Positions 1-8,914 of a stretch of DNA of 64,000 nt are shown here, piece after piece. The stretch is from contig NZ_JAHUXA010000003.1 in assembly GCF_019218745.1 (NCBI RefSeq), positions 193,062 to 257,061 of the forward strand, written 5' to 3'. The first letter of the stretch is position 1; every line of letters starts with the position of its first letter. The notes under the pieces were generated by a model. It saw nothing but the letters and a program-made list of their open reading frames with translations, was not told the origin of the DNA and made no database searches. This stretch comes from Enterobacter sp. ENT03. Its GTDB lineage: Bacteria; Pseudomonadota; Gammaproteobacteria; Enterobacterales; Enterobacteriaceae. Both the position numbers and the translations under genes were made by a program.

Positions 1-128
1 GCAGGATATTCGGTTTTATGTCGCAGATTTGTAAAGAAGATGCGAAACGCGCATTGCGGGAGGACGCCCGCGAATTTATAATAAAAACCGGTTCTATTTT
101 TTATAAAACACTGGCGATGAGGTGATTA

Positions 129-920
129 ATGGCAATCGCAGATTTGGATAAACAGCCAGATTCTGTCTCTTCAGTTCTGAAGGTTTTTGGCATCCTGCAG
201 GCGCTCGGCGAAGAGCGCGAAATTGGTATTACCGAACTCTCGCAGCGGGTCATGATGTCAAAAAGCACTGTTTATCGCTTTTTGCAGACCATGAAATCGC
301 TGGGTTATGTGGCGCAGGAAGGGGAGTCAGAAAAGTATTCGCTGACGTTAAAGCTTTTTGAGCTGGGCGCACGTGCGCTGCAGAATGTTGATTTGATCCG
401 CAGCGCGGATATTCAGATGCGTGAACTGTCCCGTCTGACCAAAGAGACAATCCACCTGGGCGCACTGGATGAAGACAGTATTGTCTACATTCATAAAATC
501 GATTCCATGTACAACCTGCGCATGTATTCCCGTATTGGCCGCCGCAACCCGCTGTACAGTACCGCGATTGGTAAAGTGCTACTCGCATGGCGTGACCGTG
601 AAGAAGTTAAGCAGATCCTGGAGGGGGTGGAATACAAACGCAGTACCGATCGCACCATCACCTCGACCGAAGATTTGCTGCCGATGCTGGATATCGTGCG
701 TGAGCAGGGGTATGGCGAAGATAATGAAGAACAGGAAGAAGGCCTGCGCTGCATCGGCGTACCGGTATTCGACCGTTTTGGCGTGGTGATTGCGGGTCTG
801 AGTATTTCGTTCCCGACGCTGCGTTTCTCTGAAGAGCATTTGCACGATTACGTGGCGATGCTGCACACCGCCGCACGTAAAATCTCCGAACAGATGGGCT
901 ATAACGACTACCCATTCTGA
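129..920 (+). CDS. kdgR: KdgR, IclR-family repressor of pectin and sugar-acid catabolism
   Basis: A cytoplasmic IclR-family regulator that, in the family, represses genes for 2-keto-3-deoxygluconate and pectin degradation and is released by that sugar acid. The 263 residues equal the E. coli length. An N-terminal winged helix-turn-helix (about residues 15-75, with SKSTVYRFLQT as recognition region) precedes the effector domain (about 90-255) that keeps the STAIGK and LRCIGVPVFD signatures. The ATG follows a GAGGTG ribosome site. The neighbours yobH, mgrB and yebO are those of E. coli, which supports orthology. The upstream 128 bases are AT-rich and should hold the promoter, but I could not define an operator there. 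Confidence 0.95.
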   Translation: MAIADLDKQPDSVSSVLKVFGILQALGEEREIGITELSQRVMMSKSTVYRFLQTMKSLGYVAQEGESEKYSLTLKLFELGARALQNVDLIRSADIQMRELSRLTKETIHLGALDEDSIVYIHKIDSMYNLRMYSRIGRRNPLYSTAIGKVLLAWRDREEVKQILEGVEYKRSTDRTITSTEDLLPMLDIVREQGYGEDNEEQEEGLRCIGVPVFDRFGVVIAGLSISFPTLRFSEEHLHDYVAMLHTAARKISEQMGYNDYPF

Positions 921-929
921 TCCCTGATA

Positions 930-960
930 ATTGCCCGGTAGCATGATTTTACCGGGCAAT
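930..960. terminator. Bidirectional terminator between kdgR and yobH
   Basis: An 11-bp perfect stem (ATTGCCCGGTA at 930-940 with its complement at 950-960) lies between the convergent ends of kdgR and yobH. The T-rich loop side is short, so efficiency is uncertain. Confidence 0.7.
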
Positions 961-963
961 CGC

Positions 964-1197
964 TTAATCGATCACGGTGTTGCTTTTACGCAGTATCGGG
1001 CAATTCGTAAAACCAATGATTCCGCTGTCGGTATGAATGTACTGCGCTGTGCTGAAGCCCTGGGCCGTCAGGTAGCGACATTGCAGACCCAGCCCAGCGG
1101 CGTTTTCTTTGCTACCCACCAGCACGCCGTATCCACTCAGCAGTACGCCAATCCACAGCAGGGCGATGATCATAATGATGCGAACGGTCATGCGCAT
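964..1197 (-). CDS. yobH: YobH, small membrane or exported protein of unknown function
   Basis: A 77-residue protein at the conserved place between kdgR and mgrB. It has an N-terminal hydrophobic stretch (about residues 4-25, IIMIIALLWIGVLL) that may be a signal anchor, then a small soluble part with two cysteines (QCRYL and NCPIL). I chose the start at 1197 because AAAAGGAG lies just upstream; an in-frame start at 1248 has no such site. The function is not established in the family. Confidence 0.85.
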   Translation of the reverse strand: MRMTVRIIMIIALLWIGVLLSGYGVLVGSKENAAGLGLQCRYLTAQGFSTAQYIHTDSGIIGFTNCPILRKSNTVID

Positions 1198-1354
1198 ATA
1201 AACTCCTTTTATTCTCGTATGCCTGAAATCCTGATAGTTTTTACGCAATGAAACAAGTCACGCATTCCTAAAAACGCCGGATAGCGCTACAGTTACCCGC
1301 GGTTTAATAAACGCGTGATAACCTTTGGGATAAGGTATTAAGTCGGAGAGTGTA

Positions 1355-1498
1355 GTGAGAAAATTTCGGTGGCTTATCGTGATCGCCGCACTGGTTGCCT
1401 GCCTGTTGCTGTGGACCCAGATGCTTAATGTGTTATGCGATCAGGATGTGCAGTTTTTCAGCGGTATCTGCGTTATCAATAAATTTATACCCTGGTGA
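1355..1498 (+). CDS. mgrB: MgrB, small membrane feedback inhibitor of PhoQ
   Basis: A 47-residue inner-membrane protein that binds the PhoQ sensor kinase and represses its activity; loss gives PhoPQ overactivity and colistin resistance in relatives. The reading starts with GTG, then RKFRW, a single membrane segment (about 7-24) and a periplasmic tail with the two conserved cysteines at 28 and 39 and the final IPW. The length equals the E. coli protein. GGTTTA at 1301-1306 could be one half of a PhoP box, but I did not find a convincing second half-site. The gene is intact. Confidence 0.95.
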   Translation: MRKFRWLIVIAALVACLLLWTQMLNVLCDQDVQFFSGICVINKFIPW

Positions 1499-1572
1499 CA
1501 GCATTTTTTCAGTGAATGATTTCCTTCCTTAATGCCAGTGGTAAGATAGCGCGTTAACATTGAGGTGGTGAA

Positions 1573-1857
1573 ATGAACGAAGTACTGAATTCGGGCGCGT
1601 TGAATCTTGCGTCTGTGGTTGTATCGCTGGTGGTGTTGGTCGCAGGGCTTATCCTGTGGTTTTTCGTTAATCGTCTGAGCTCACGCACCAGTGAGCAGAT
1701 CGAATTGCTTGAAGCGTTGCTCGATCAGCAAAAGCGGCAAACCGCCTTGCTGCGCCGTCTGTGCGAAGCGAATGAACCTGAAAAAGAGGTCGCGGAAAAA
1801 GCAGTCAACGTGCAGCCTGATGGCGACGACTTTATTCGCCTGGTCGCCGAGCGCTGA
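1573..1857 (+). CDS. yebO: YebO family membrane protein
   Basis: A 94-residue protein with one N-terminal transmembrane helix (about residues 12-34, rich in V and L) and a charged, coiled-coil-prone cytoplasmic part (SEQIELLEALLDQQKRQ). The length and the position next to mgrB match E. coli yebO. GAGGTGG precedes the ATG. The next gene, a metallohydrolase, begins 20 bases after its stop and may be cotranscribed. No function is established. Confidence 0.9.
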   Translation: MNEVLNSGALNLASVVVSLVVLVAGLILWFFVNRLSSRTSEQIELLEALLDQQKRQTALLRRLCEANEPEKEVAEKAVNVQPDGDDFIRLVAER

Positions 1858-1877
1858 CAGTCGGGGGAGGGTGCAGC

Positions 1878-2882
1878 ATGGTATGGAAAAACCCCTGGTA
1901 CAATCCTGATTTGCCGCATCACTCCCCTGATGGCTTTCGTAATCTGTCCGACACCGGGCATCAACCTGGCGATGTAGAACGCTGGCGTAAAGAACGCCGC
2001 GCTGCCGGGTTACCTTTAGCGCCGCAGGGCGGCTATCCCGCATTTATTGATACCTGGTGGCAACGTGCGGTTATTTCCGGCGAAGACGATCGCGTCTGGT
2101 GGCTGGGTCATACCAGTATGCTGTTACGACTCGATGGAATTTCACTGTTGATCGACCCGGTATTTTCACATCGTGCCTCACCGGTAAGCTTTAGCGGGCC
2201 ACAGCGAAAAACCCCGCCGTCGCTGAACGTCAGCGATTTATCCGCCCTTGATGCCATCCTGATCTCCCACAACCATTATGATCACCTTGATAAACGCACA
2301 ATTCGCGCGCTGGTAAAGCGCTTTCCTGACGTCACGCTCTTCGTTCCGCTTGGTCTTGGCGACTGGTGTCGCCGTCGCGGCGTGCGCCATGTGATTGAAC
2401 TGGACTGGTGGGAGGAGCGCGAATTCAGAGGGCTGACCCTCAGCGCGACCCCTGCTCAGCACTGGAGTATGCGCACACCGTGGGATCGTAATCGTTCACT
2501 CTGGTGCGGCTGGGTGGTGGCTTCCTCCGCACAGCGTTTCTGGTTTACTGGCGACACCGGCTTTACCCCGACACTGGCGGAAATTCCGCGCCGCCTTGGA
2601 CCCTTCGATATGGTGGCGCTACCGGCAGGGGCCTATGCACCACGCTGGTTTATGGCGTCGCATCATATGGATCCACAGCAAGCAATACAGCTCTGGAAGA
2701 TGGCCGGTGAGCCACTGGCGTTTCCGGTTCACTGGGGCGTGTTTGAACTGGCGGATGAGGCGCTTGATGATCCGGTTCGTGAGCTACGCCACGAATTAAA
2801 CGAAGCGGGAGGAAAAGGCGATAACTTCCACATCCTGAAAATTGGTCAGTATTTATCCTTTCCTGCGAAAATATCTTCATAA
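1878..2882 (+). CDS. MBL-fold metallohydrolase, NAPE-PLD/RomA-like
   Basis: A 334-residue metallo-beta-lactamase-fold hydrolase of the UlaG/NAPE-PLD-like group (COG2220 type). Visible metal ligands are HNHYDHLD at 131-138, H195 in TPAQHW and the GDTG motif at 225-228, with a late His in FPVHWG near 284; the fold would bind two metal ions. No signal peptide is seen, so it is probably cytoplasmic. Relatives include NAPE-hydrolysing phospholipase D in animals, but bacterial substrates are unknown and none is claimed here. A purine-rich GGGGGAGGG precedes the start. E. coli lacks a gene at this place between yebO and yobF-cspC. Confidence 0.8.
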   Translation: MVWKNPWYNPDLPHHSPDGFRNLSDTGHQPGDVERWRKERRAAGLPLAPQGGYPAFIDTWWQRAVISGEDDRVWWLGHTSMLLRLDGISLLIDPVFSHRASPVSFSGPQRKTPPSLNVSDLSALDAILISHNHYDHLDKRTIRALVKRFPDVTLFVPLGLGDWCRRRGVRHVIELDWWEEREFRGLTLSATPAQHWSMRTPWDRNRSLWCGWVVASSAQRFWFTGDTGFTPTLAEIPRRLGPFDMVALPAGAYAPRWFMASHHMDPQQAIQLWKMAGEPLAFPVHWGVFELADEALDDPVRELRHELNEAGGKGDNFHILKIGQYLSFPAKISS

Positions 2883-3391
2883 GCTTTTACTTATTACTAC
2901 TATGGCCCTTAATCGTTATTATTTTTTGCACCAGCGAAACGTTTTTCCTGCTTTAACATGAGGCAACGTCATTAAAATTTCATTATTATGGTGCAACATT
3001 GACATTATTTGCTTAACTTCTATCCGCTCTTTTAAGTCCTTTGTATAACCATACATAATTAGTTTTGGATTGACATTTTCATGTTAAATTTCTATGTCAG
3101 AAGAAAAAACTATAACGATATATTTTATATTATATCAACCGGTTAGCCATATCTGGATCAAATGAACCTAATACGCTATGGTTCTAAAGTCGTGGATTTG
3201 ACAGCCTCACTCAACGTGCCGCAGCGCCTTATAGGTATCGCAGGCGTTAAGTTTTAGGCCTTATCGCGCAAATGTAGTTACGGCTACTACTGAATTTGTG
3301 CGGCGGATCCAGACATGTTTAAAAATGGCTTGCCATATTTGATGTTGTATGTGATAACACATTGTGAGTCGAACGAGGTACAGTTCTGTTT
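2883..3391 (+). promoter_or_regulatory. AT-rich leader region of yobF-cspC
   Basis: No gene is visible in these 509 bases. A good sigma-70 type promoter is TTGACA at 3070-3075 and TATGTC at 3093-3098 with a 17-base spacer, which would give a leader of nearly 300 bases. That leader contains a stem at 3266-3301 (GCGCAAAT with ATTTGTGC, inner GTAG with CTAC). Long structured leaders are common for cold shock genes. The promoter assignment is inference. Confidence 0.45.
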
Positions 3392-3523
3392 ATGTGTGGC
3401 ATTTTCAGTAAAGAAGTCCTGAGTAAACACGTTGTCGTTGAATACCGCTTCTCTGCCGAACCTTATATTAGTGCCTCAAGCAGTAATGTCTCAGTTTTAT
3501 CTCAAGTAATGCCTGCGGGCTAA
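3392..3523 (+). CDS. yobF: YobF, small stress-related protein upstream of cspC
   Basis: A 43-residue protein beginning [13 protein letters not shown] and containing [11 protein letters not shown], which I recognise as YobF. In E. coli it is the first gene of the yobF-cspC unit and its level rises in stress. Here it ends 25 bases before cspC, the same arrangement. No membrane segment is present. The C-terminus (QVMPAG) differs from E. coli. Confidence 0.85.
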   Translation: MCGIFSKEVLSKHVVVEYRFSAEPYISASSSNVSVLSQVMPAG

Positions 3524-3548
3524 GTAAACACTCTAAGGAATTTTGCAA

Positions 3549-3758
3549 ATGGCAAAGATTAAAGGTCAAGTTAAGTGGTTCAACGAATCTAAAGGTTTTG
3601 GCTTCATTACTCCTGCTGACGGCAGCAAAGATGTGTTCGTACACTTCTCTGCAATCCAGGGTAACGGCTTCAAAACGCTGGCTGAAGGCCAGAACGTTGA
3701 GTTCGAAATTCAGGATGGCCAGAAAGGCCCGGCAGCAGTTAACGTTACCGCTATCTGA
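3549..3758 (+). CDS. cspC: CspC, cold shock family RNA chaperone
   Basis: A 69-residue single cold-shock domain that binds single-stranded RNA; in E. coli CspC is constitutive and stabilises rpoS and other stress mRNAs. The two RNP motifs are intact: KGFGFI near residue 15 and VFVHF near 29. As far as I recall it is identical to E. coli CspC. I chose the ATG at 3549, with TAAGGA 10 bases upstream, rather than the in-frame ATG six bases earlier. It follows yobF and is closed by a strong terminator. Confidence 0.97.
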
Positions 3759-3804
3759 TTTCTGCCACCGACTTGAGCGCCGCGGGCGCGTCAATGTCAG
3801 CATA

Positions 3805-3830
3805 AAGCCTCGCCCGGTGCGGGGCTTTTT
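3805..3830 (+). terminator. Rho-independent terminator after cspC
   Basis: Stem AAGCCTCGC with GCGGGGCTT (one T-G pair) followed by a T run, 47 bases after the cspC stop. Confidence 0.85.
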
Positions 3831-3970
3831 AATGTCTTCATTTCAAAGTGTTACTCTCTGCCTGCTCATTATTCTTTTGTAGCAAACCCATACCGTTATT
3901 AGCACAGTTTTTTCCCTTTCAGCGCCTGTTTCCCGTTAAATCAGCGGGTTAATTTATTTCAGGAGCCACG

Positions 3971-5713
3971 GTGAAAAAGAACAGCGTCACCCGCAATTTT
4001 ACCCCCCTGCGTTTTACTCTGCTGTGCATCGCCATTCTCTTTTCGCTTGGCATACTGTTGGGACGAACCGCCTGGCTGCAAATCATCGCCCCGGACAAGC
4101 TGGTCAGGCAGGAAGACATGCGTTCTTTGCGGGAAGTGAAGGTTTCATCGCCTCGCGGCATGATCGTCGATCGTAATGGTCTGCCGCTGGCCGTCAGCGT
4201 GCCCGTTGATGCCATCTGGGCCGATCCGAAAGTTATCCACGAAAAGGGCGGCGTGAAGGATGACGGGCGCTGGCAGGCGCTGGCGAACGCGCTGCATATG
4301 CCGCTCGGTGAATTGTCTTCGACGCTCCTCGCCCGATACGCCCAGTCGCGTTTTGTTTATCTGGCACGACAGTTGGATCCGCAGCAGGCGCAGTGGATAG
4401 ATCATCTCAATTTACCAGGGATTAATCTGCAAACGGAATCGCGCCGTTTTTATCCTGGAGGACAGGTTGCCGCCAATCTCATTGGTTTTACGAATATCGA
4501 CGGGCAGGGTATTGAGGGCGTTGAGAAAAGCTTTAACGCGCAGCTCACCGGCAAGCCGGGTCTGCGGGAAGTGCGTAAAGATCGCTATGGGCATGTGATC
4601 GAAAACATCACCGAAACACCCGCAGTACCGGCACAGACCCTGACGCTGAGCATCGATAAACGCCTGCAAACGCTGGCGGAAGATGCGCTGGATAACGCCG
4701 TCAGCTGGAATAAAGCCGAGTCCGGTGCGGCCGTGCTGGTGAAGGTGCAAACGGGTGAAGTGCTGGCGATGGCGAACTACCCGGATTTCAACCCCAACAA
4801 CCGCAGCGGCGCGACGCTGAACGATTTTCGCAATCGTGCCATCAGTGACACCTTCGAGCCTGGCTCCACCGTAAAGCCAATGGTGTTGATGACCGCCCTG
4901 CAACAGGGGATCGTGCAGCCCGACAGCGTGGTGGATACTCACCCGTATGTCATTGACGGGCACCGTATCCACGACGTGGGCTATTACCCGGAACTGACCC
5001 TGACCGGCATACTGCAAAAATCGAGCGATACCGGCGTGTCACGCCTGTCGCTGGCGATGCCGATCCAAAAGCTGCTCGATACCTATAAAAATTTTGGCTT
5101 TGGTATGCCCACCGGACTCGGCCTGACCGGTGAAAGTCGCGGTAGCCTGCCGGTACATCGTTACTGGGGACAGCTGGATCGTGCCACCTTTTCCTTCGGT
5201 TATGGCCTGATGGTTACGCCATTACAACTGGCGCATGTCTACGCCACTATTGGCAGCTTTGGCCTGGCGCGACCGTTATCGATTACCCGCGTCGATCCGC
5301 CGGTAATGGGCAGGCAGGTGATGCCCGCTAACATCGTTCATCAAGTGGAACACATGATGGAGAGCGTCGCGCTGCCAGGCGGCGGTGGCACCAAAGCGGC
5401 GGTTCGCGATTACCGGGTGGCGGTAAAAACCGGTACCGCGAAGAAAATTGGCGATGACGGCAAATACGTTGATAAATACGTTGCTTATACTGCCGGGGTT
5501 GCCCCCGCCAGCCAGCCGAAATATGCGCTGGTGGTGGTGATTGACGATCCGAAAAACGGTGCTTATTACGGCGGTGCGGTCTCAGCGCCGGTATTCAGCG
5601 AGATTATGACCCGCGTGCTGCGCATCGAGAACGTCGAACCCGATGGCCTGCGCCCCGGCGATGCTCATCTGCTGGTGCTTAATTCTCCAACCGGAGCCGA
5701 CGCCACACGCTAA
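3971..5713 (+). CDS. FtsI-like class B penicillin-binding protein (PBP3SAL type)
   Basis: A 580-residue septal-type peptidoglycan transpeptidase with a short cytoplasmic tail, one membrane helix (about 14-36), a PBP dimer domain (about 55-215) and a transpeptidase domain (about 240-560). The catalytic SxxK box is STVK at 299-302 and KTGT is at 486-489. The SxN box reads SSD at 351-353 rather than the usual SSN. GTG is the start, with AGGAG upstream. Salmonella carries the acid-induced PBP3SAL between cspC and rlmA, the same place, so orthology to that specialised enzyme is likely. The true ftsI should be in the dcw cluster, outside this window. Substrate would be lipid II-derived stem peptides in the periplasm. 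Confidence 0.88.
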   Translation: MKKNSVTRNFTPLRFTLLCIAILFSLGILLGRTAWLQIIAPDKLVRQEDMRSLREVKVSSPRGMIVDRNGLPLAVSVPVDAIWADPKVIHEKGGVKDDGRWQALANALHMPLGELSSTLLARYAQSRFVYLARQLDPQQAQWIDHLNLPGINLQTESRRFYPGGQVAANLIGFTNIDGQGIEGVEKSFNAQLTGKPGLREVRKDRYGHVIENITETPAVPAQTLTLSIDKRLQTLAEDALDNAVSWNKAESGAAVLVKVQTGEVLAMANYPDFNPNNRSGATLNDFRNRAISDTFEPGSTVKPMVLMTALQQGIVQPDSVVDTHPYVIDGHRIHDVGYYPELTLTGILQKSSDTGVSRLSLAMPIQKLLDTYKNFGFGMPTGLGLTGESRGSLPVHRYWGQLDRATFSFGYGLMVTPLQLAHVYATIGSFGLARPLSITRVDPPVMGRQVMPANIVHQVEHMMESVALPGGGGTKAAVRDYRVAVKTGTAKKIGDDGKYVDKYVAYTAGVAPASQPKYALVVVIDDPKNGAYYGGAVSAPVFSEIMTRVLRIENVEPDGLRPGDAHLLVLNSPTGADATR

Positions 5714-5775
5714 ATCATTTCCCGTCGGGGCGATTGGCGTTACACTTTCGCCCTTTATGACCGCCCGGAGTTGTT

Positions 5776-6591
5776 ATGTCGTTCAGTTGCCCCCTTTGCC
5801 ATGCGCCGTTGCGCCGCCAGGAAAATAGCTTTGTCTGCCCGCAACGGCATCAGTTTGATCGGGCGAAAGAGGGCTACGTCAATTTGCTGCCCGTTCAGCA
5901 TAAACGCTCCCGCGAGCCGGGTGACAGTGCGGAGATGATGCAGGCGCGCCGCGCCTTTCTGGATGCCGGACATTATCAACCCCTGCGTGATGCCATCAGT
6001 CAGCAACTGGATGCGCGTTTACCATCGCAGGCGAGTGGGCTGCTGGATATTGGCTGTGGCGAAGGGTATTACACCGATGCGTTCGCGCAGATCGCCGCCC
6101 GACACGGGGCGCAGACCTTCGGGCTGGATGTGTCAAAGCCTGCCATCCGCGCGGCAGCAAAACGCTATCCGCAGGTGATGTTCTGTGTGGCGTCAAGCCA
6201 CCGTCTGCCGTTTGAAGATTGTACGCTGGACGCGGTGGTGCGAATTTATGCCCCTTGCAAAGCGCAGGAGCTGGCAAGAGTGGTGAAAGTGGATGGTTGG
6301 GTGATAACTGCTGCGCCCGGTCCGCACCATTTACAGGAGCTGAAAGGGCTGATCTACGACGAGGTACAGCTACATGCACCGCAAAACGAGCAGATCGACG
6401 GCTTTACACTGGTGCATCAACAATCGCTGGGTTACAGCATGACGTTGAGTGGGGCAGAAGCCGTGGCGCTGTTACAGATGACGCCTTTTGCCTGGCGGGC
6501 AAAGTCGGCGGTCTGGGACGCACTGGCGAACAGGGCGCAGTTTACTTGCCAGACGGATTTCAGCATTCAGTGCTGGCAACGTCACCGCTAA
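5776..6591 (+). CDS. rlmA: RlmA, 23S rRNA (guanine-745-N1) methyltransferase
   Basis: It transfers a methyl group from SAM to G745 of 23S rRNA. The N-terminal zinc finger is visible (CPLC at 5-8, then CPQRH near 21-25), followed by a Rossmann methyltransferase domain with the SAM motif [12 protein letters not shown] near residues 88-99. The length of 271 is close to the E. coli 269. GGAGTTGTT precedes the ATG. The 3' end overlaps the convergent mntP by four bases, an arrangement also seen in relatives. Confidence 0.95.
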   Translation: MSFSCPLCHAPLRRQENSFVCPQRHQFDRAKEGYVNLLPVQHKRSREPGDSAEMMQARRAFLDAGHYQPLRDAISQQLDARLPSQASGLLDIGCGEGYYTDAFAQIAARHGAQTFGLDVSKPAIRAAAKRYPQVMFCVASSHRLPFEDCTLDAVVRIYAPCKAQELARVVKVDGWVITAAPGPHHLQELKGLIYDEVQLHAPQNEQIDGFTLVHQQSLGYSMTLSGAEAVALLQMTPFAWRAKSAVWDALANRAQFTCQTDFSIQCWQRHR

Positions 6592-7151
6592 CCGGCGAAG
6601 TGGCTCCAGAGGATCTGCGAGCCGATACCAATCAGCACTATCCCGCCAAGAATTTCGGCCCGTTTACCCAATAGCGGGCCGATAAACCGGCCAATCATTA
6701 TCCCCAGGGTGGACATCACCAGCGTAGCGCAGCCGATGGCGAGGGCGGTGGTAATAATATTGACGTGCAGAAAGGCCAGCCCGACGCCGACTGCCATGGC
6801 ATCAAGACTGGTGGCGATCGCGGTGGTCACCAGCAGCCAGAAACCGTGACGCTGGATCGGCGTATCGTCATTGTCGTTTCCGCGTAGCCCTTCCAGCACC
6901 ATCCTGCCGCCCAGAAACACCAGCAGGATAAAGGCGATCCAGTGGTTCCACTCCAGCACAAACTGGCTGGCGAGCATGCCCAGACCCCAGCCGATCAGCG
7001 GCGTCAGCGTTTCAATCACGCCGAAGATCAGACCTGTACGCAGTGCATCAGAAAATTTAGGTTTGTGTAGCGTGGCACCTTTACCGATTGAGGCGGCGAA
7101 GGCATCCATCGACATACCAAAAGCGAGCAGCAGTGTAGCGGAGATATTCAT
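6588..7151 (-). CDS. mntP: MntP, manganese efflux pump
   Basis: An inner-membrane exporter of Mn(II), 188 residues, the E. coli length. It is a two-repeat protein with six predicted helices; each repeat keeps an acidic DA motif ([10 protein letters not shown] near 15-24 and [11 protein letters not shown] near 118-128) that is needed for transport in the family. The start at 7151 (MNISATLL) is chosen because upstream in-frame residues belong to the riboswitch leader. Expression is very probably controlled by the Mn riboswitch just upstream; MntR control is known in E. coli but I did not identify its site. Confidence 0.95.
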   Translation of the reverse strand: MNISATLLLAFGMSMDAFAASIGKGATLHKPKFSDALRTGLIFGVIETLTPLIGWGLGMLASQFVLEWNHWIAFILLVFLGGRMVLEGLRGNDNDDTPIQRHGFWLLVTTAIATSLDAMAVGVGLAFLHVNIITTALAIGCATLVMSTLGIMIGRFIGPLLGKRAEILGGIVLIGIGSQILWSHFAG

Positions 7152-7181
7152 TAGAGCGTCCTGACCGGGGTATCCATATAA

Positions 7182-7350
7182 CACATCACTGCCCCCAGTA
7201 ATCAGCAGTTGATGTGTCAATGGTCTCGCCAAATCAAACGACTACTCGGTTTGATTCGTACGCGCCACGTTTTTCAACGAGTATGTTGACGCGCACATTT
7301 CCGGGGTGAATGGAAATCGGCTACTCCCCAACGACGGGCGCAACCTTACC
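7182..7350 (-). ncRNA. yybP-ykoY manganese riboswitch upstream of mntP
   Basis: The mntP leader, read on the minus strand, contains the conserved GGGGAGTAGCC block (about 7317-7327) that marks the yybP-ykoY family, and CATACTCG further on. A stem follows at 7182-7216 (CACATCA then ACTGC pairing with GCAGTGATGTG), about 30 bases before the start codon, which could act as expression platform. E. coli mntP has the same riboswitch, which raises mntP translation when Mn(II) is bound. The aptamer limits are approximate. The remaining bases between about 7350 and 7500 show no gene. Confidence 0.82.
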
Positions 7351-7474
7351 ATATTTTTTAGCGACAGAACAATCACAGAAATTTATCGCTTTTATTATCA
7401 GATGATAACGATTTGCATTTGTCTTTATTGGTAAAGTTAACGTTAAGAAATATAAGTTACAGGGCCGGAAAATA

Positions 7475-7536
7475 ATATAGCAGGGGCTATATCTGCGCTG
7501 ATTTTATGGGCAAAAATATAGCCTGCGCTATATTTT
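7475..7536 (-). terminator. Two AT-rich stem-loops after yobD
   Basis: A perfect 10-bp stem (AAAATATAGC at 7513-7522, complement at 7527-7536) lies three bases after the yobD stop, followed on the minus strand by a related smaller stem at 7475-7492. The first is A/T rich and may terminate transcription. Confidence 0.5.
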
Positions 7537-7539
7537 AAG

Positions 7540-7998
7540 TTATTGAGTTTTAAGCATTACGTGGTAGATCCGTTCCAAATCTTTGATATTTCGTACACGG
7601 ATCAAGAGTCGCCGCTGCTCTAATTGCATTACCAGCACACCATCTTCGGATAAATTCATCTCCTTAATCCGGTGATACGCAATCCAGACATTGGCGAAGA
7701 AAAATCCCTCTTTCTTGAAAATGATCTTTGGGGCGCGAACCCAGAACAGATAAATAGCCATCAGCGCCAGTGCACATAATAACCATGTGGTTAAAACAGC
7801 ACCGTTATTGACGATGTTATTATAAATAAGGATCACCAGCAGTCCGGCGAAAATGAAGCCATCTATCCGGTTAGGTCGTAGCAGGGGAACGCTAAGCAGC
7901 GTCTCGCCGTGGCGGCGGGGCATAATGAATTCATCATAAAGTGCGTAAGCTAACAGTGCCGCAACAAACAAAATCAATACGATAGCCGTGATCGTCAT
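7540..7998 (-). CDS. yobD: YobD, DUF986 inner-membrane protein
   Basis: A 152-residue protein with three hydrophobic segments (about 4-22, 48-66 and 70-88) and a C-terminal cytoplasmic part with [14 protein letters not shown]. It matches E. coli YobD in length and place downstream of manXYZ. A strong stem-loop terminator lies between manZ and this gene, so much of its expression may be independent of manXYZ or rely on readthrough. GGGAGGATGA precedes the ATG. Function is not established. Confidence 0.88.
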   Translation of the reverse strand: MTITAIVLILFVAALLAYALYDEFIMPRRHGETLLSVPLLRPNRIDGFIFAGLLVILIYNNIVNNGAVLTTWLLCALALMAIYLFWVRAPKIIFKKEGFFFANVWIAYHRIKEMNLSEDGVLVMQLEQRRLLIRVRNIKDLERIYHVMLKTQ

Positions 7999-8009
7999 TC
8001 ATCCTCCCG

Positions 8010-8036
8010 AAAAAAAGCCGGGGCAAATGCCCCGGC
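8010..8036 (-). terminator. Rho-independent terminator of manXYZ
   Basis: An 8-bp perfect GC stem (GCCGGGGC at 8017-8024, complement at 8029-8036) is followed on the minus strand by seven T residues. It separates manZ from yobD. Confidence 0.85.
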
Positions 8037-8050
8037 GCACAGCATAAAAC

Positions 8051-8902
8051 TTACAGACCCAGCAGGCCGACAGCGTAACCGGCAATACCGATAACAAAGA
8101 AACCGACGATGATCCACAGCGGGTTCACTTTCTTACGCAGCAACCACATACAGGCAAAGGTCAGCAGCAGCGGCACCAGACCCGGCATCAACTGGTCAAG
8201 AATGGTCTGCACGGTGGTGACGTTGGTTTTCCCGGTCTGGTCAGTGATCTCCGACACCACCAGCGGAATATTTACGTGCGTCCACTTGTTAACTAACGCC
8301 CCCATGACAAACAGGCCGAGAATTGACGCCCCCTCGGTCAGTTTCTGCAGGAAGCCGCCGCCCATGTCTTTTACGATGTCCACCCCTTTACGGTAGCCAT
8401 AGGCCACGCCGTAATAACGGGTTGCCAGACGCACAGCGTTAAACAGGATGAAGAACAGCAGTGGCCCGAGCAGGCTACCGCTCATTGCGATCCCGGCTCC
8501 CAGCGCGGCGAAGACCGGACGCACCGTACCCCAGAAGATCGGGTCACCGACACCAGCCAGTGGCCCCATCAAACCGACTTTAATACCGTTGATGGCACCG
8601 TCGTCAATTTCTGCGCCGTTGGCACGCTGTTCTTCCATCGCCAGCGTCACGCCCAGTACGGGCGCCGCTACATAAGGATGGGTATTGAAGAACTCCAGGT
8701 GGCGTTTAATCGCCTGGCGACGCGCTTCGTTGTTTTCCGGATACAGACGTTTGATCGCCGGCACCATCGAGAAACAAAAGCCCAGCGCCTGCATACGTTC
8801 GAAGTTCCACGACCCCTGGAACAGGTTAGAACGAATGAACACGCCACGAATATCACCCGGAGTGAGTTTTTTCACCGCGGTAGTTTTTGTCATATCAACC
8901 AT
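8051..8902 (-). CDS. manZ: ManZ, mannose PTS IID component
   Basis: The IID membrane subunit of the mannose-family phosphotransferase system, which with ManY forms the channel for mannose, glucose, glucosamine and related sugars. I take the start at 8902 (MVDMTKTT, 283 residues) because AGGTGA lies five bases before it; a GTG three codons upstream has no site. The IID signatures GLMGPLAGVGDPIFWGT and the hydrophobic C-terminal half are intact. It follows manY after 12 bases. Confidence 0.95.
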   Translation of the reverse strand: MVDMTKTTAVKKLTPGDIRGVFIRSNLFQGSWNFERMQALGFCFSMVPAIKRLYPENNEARRQAIKRHLEFFNTHPYVAAPVLGVTLAMEEQRANGAEIDDGAINGIKVGLMGPLAGVGDPIFWGTVRPVFAALGAGIAMSGSLLGPLLFFILFNAVRLATRYYGVAYGYRKGVDIVKDMGGGFLQKLTEGASILGLFVMGALVNKWTHVNIPLVVSEITDQTGKTNVTTVQTILDQLMPGLVPLLLTFACMWLLRKKVNPLWIIVGFFVIGIAGYAVGLLGL

Positions 8903-8914
8903 GTCGCTCACCTG

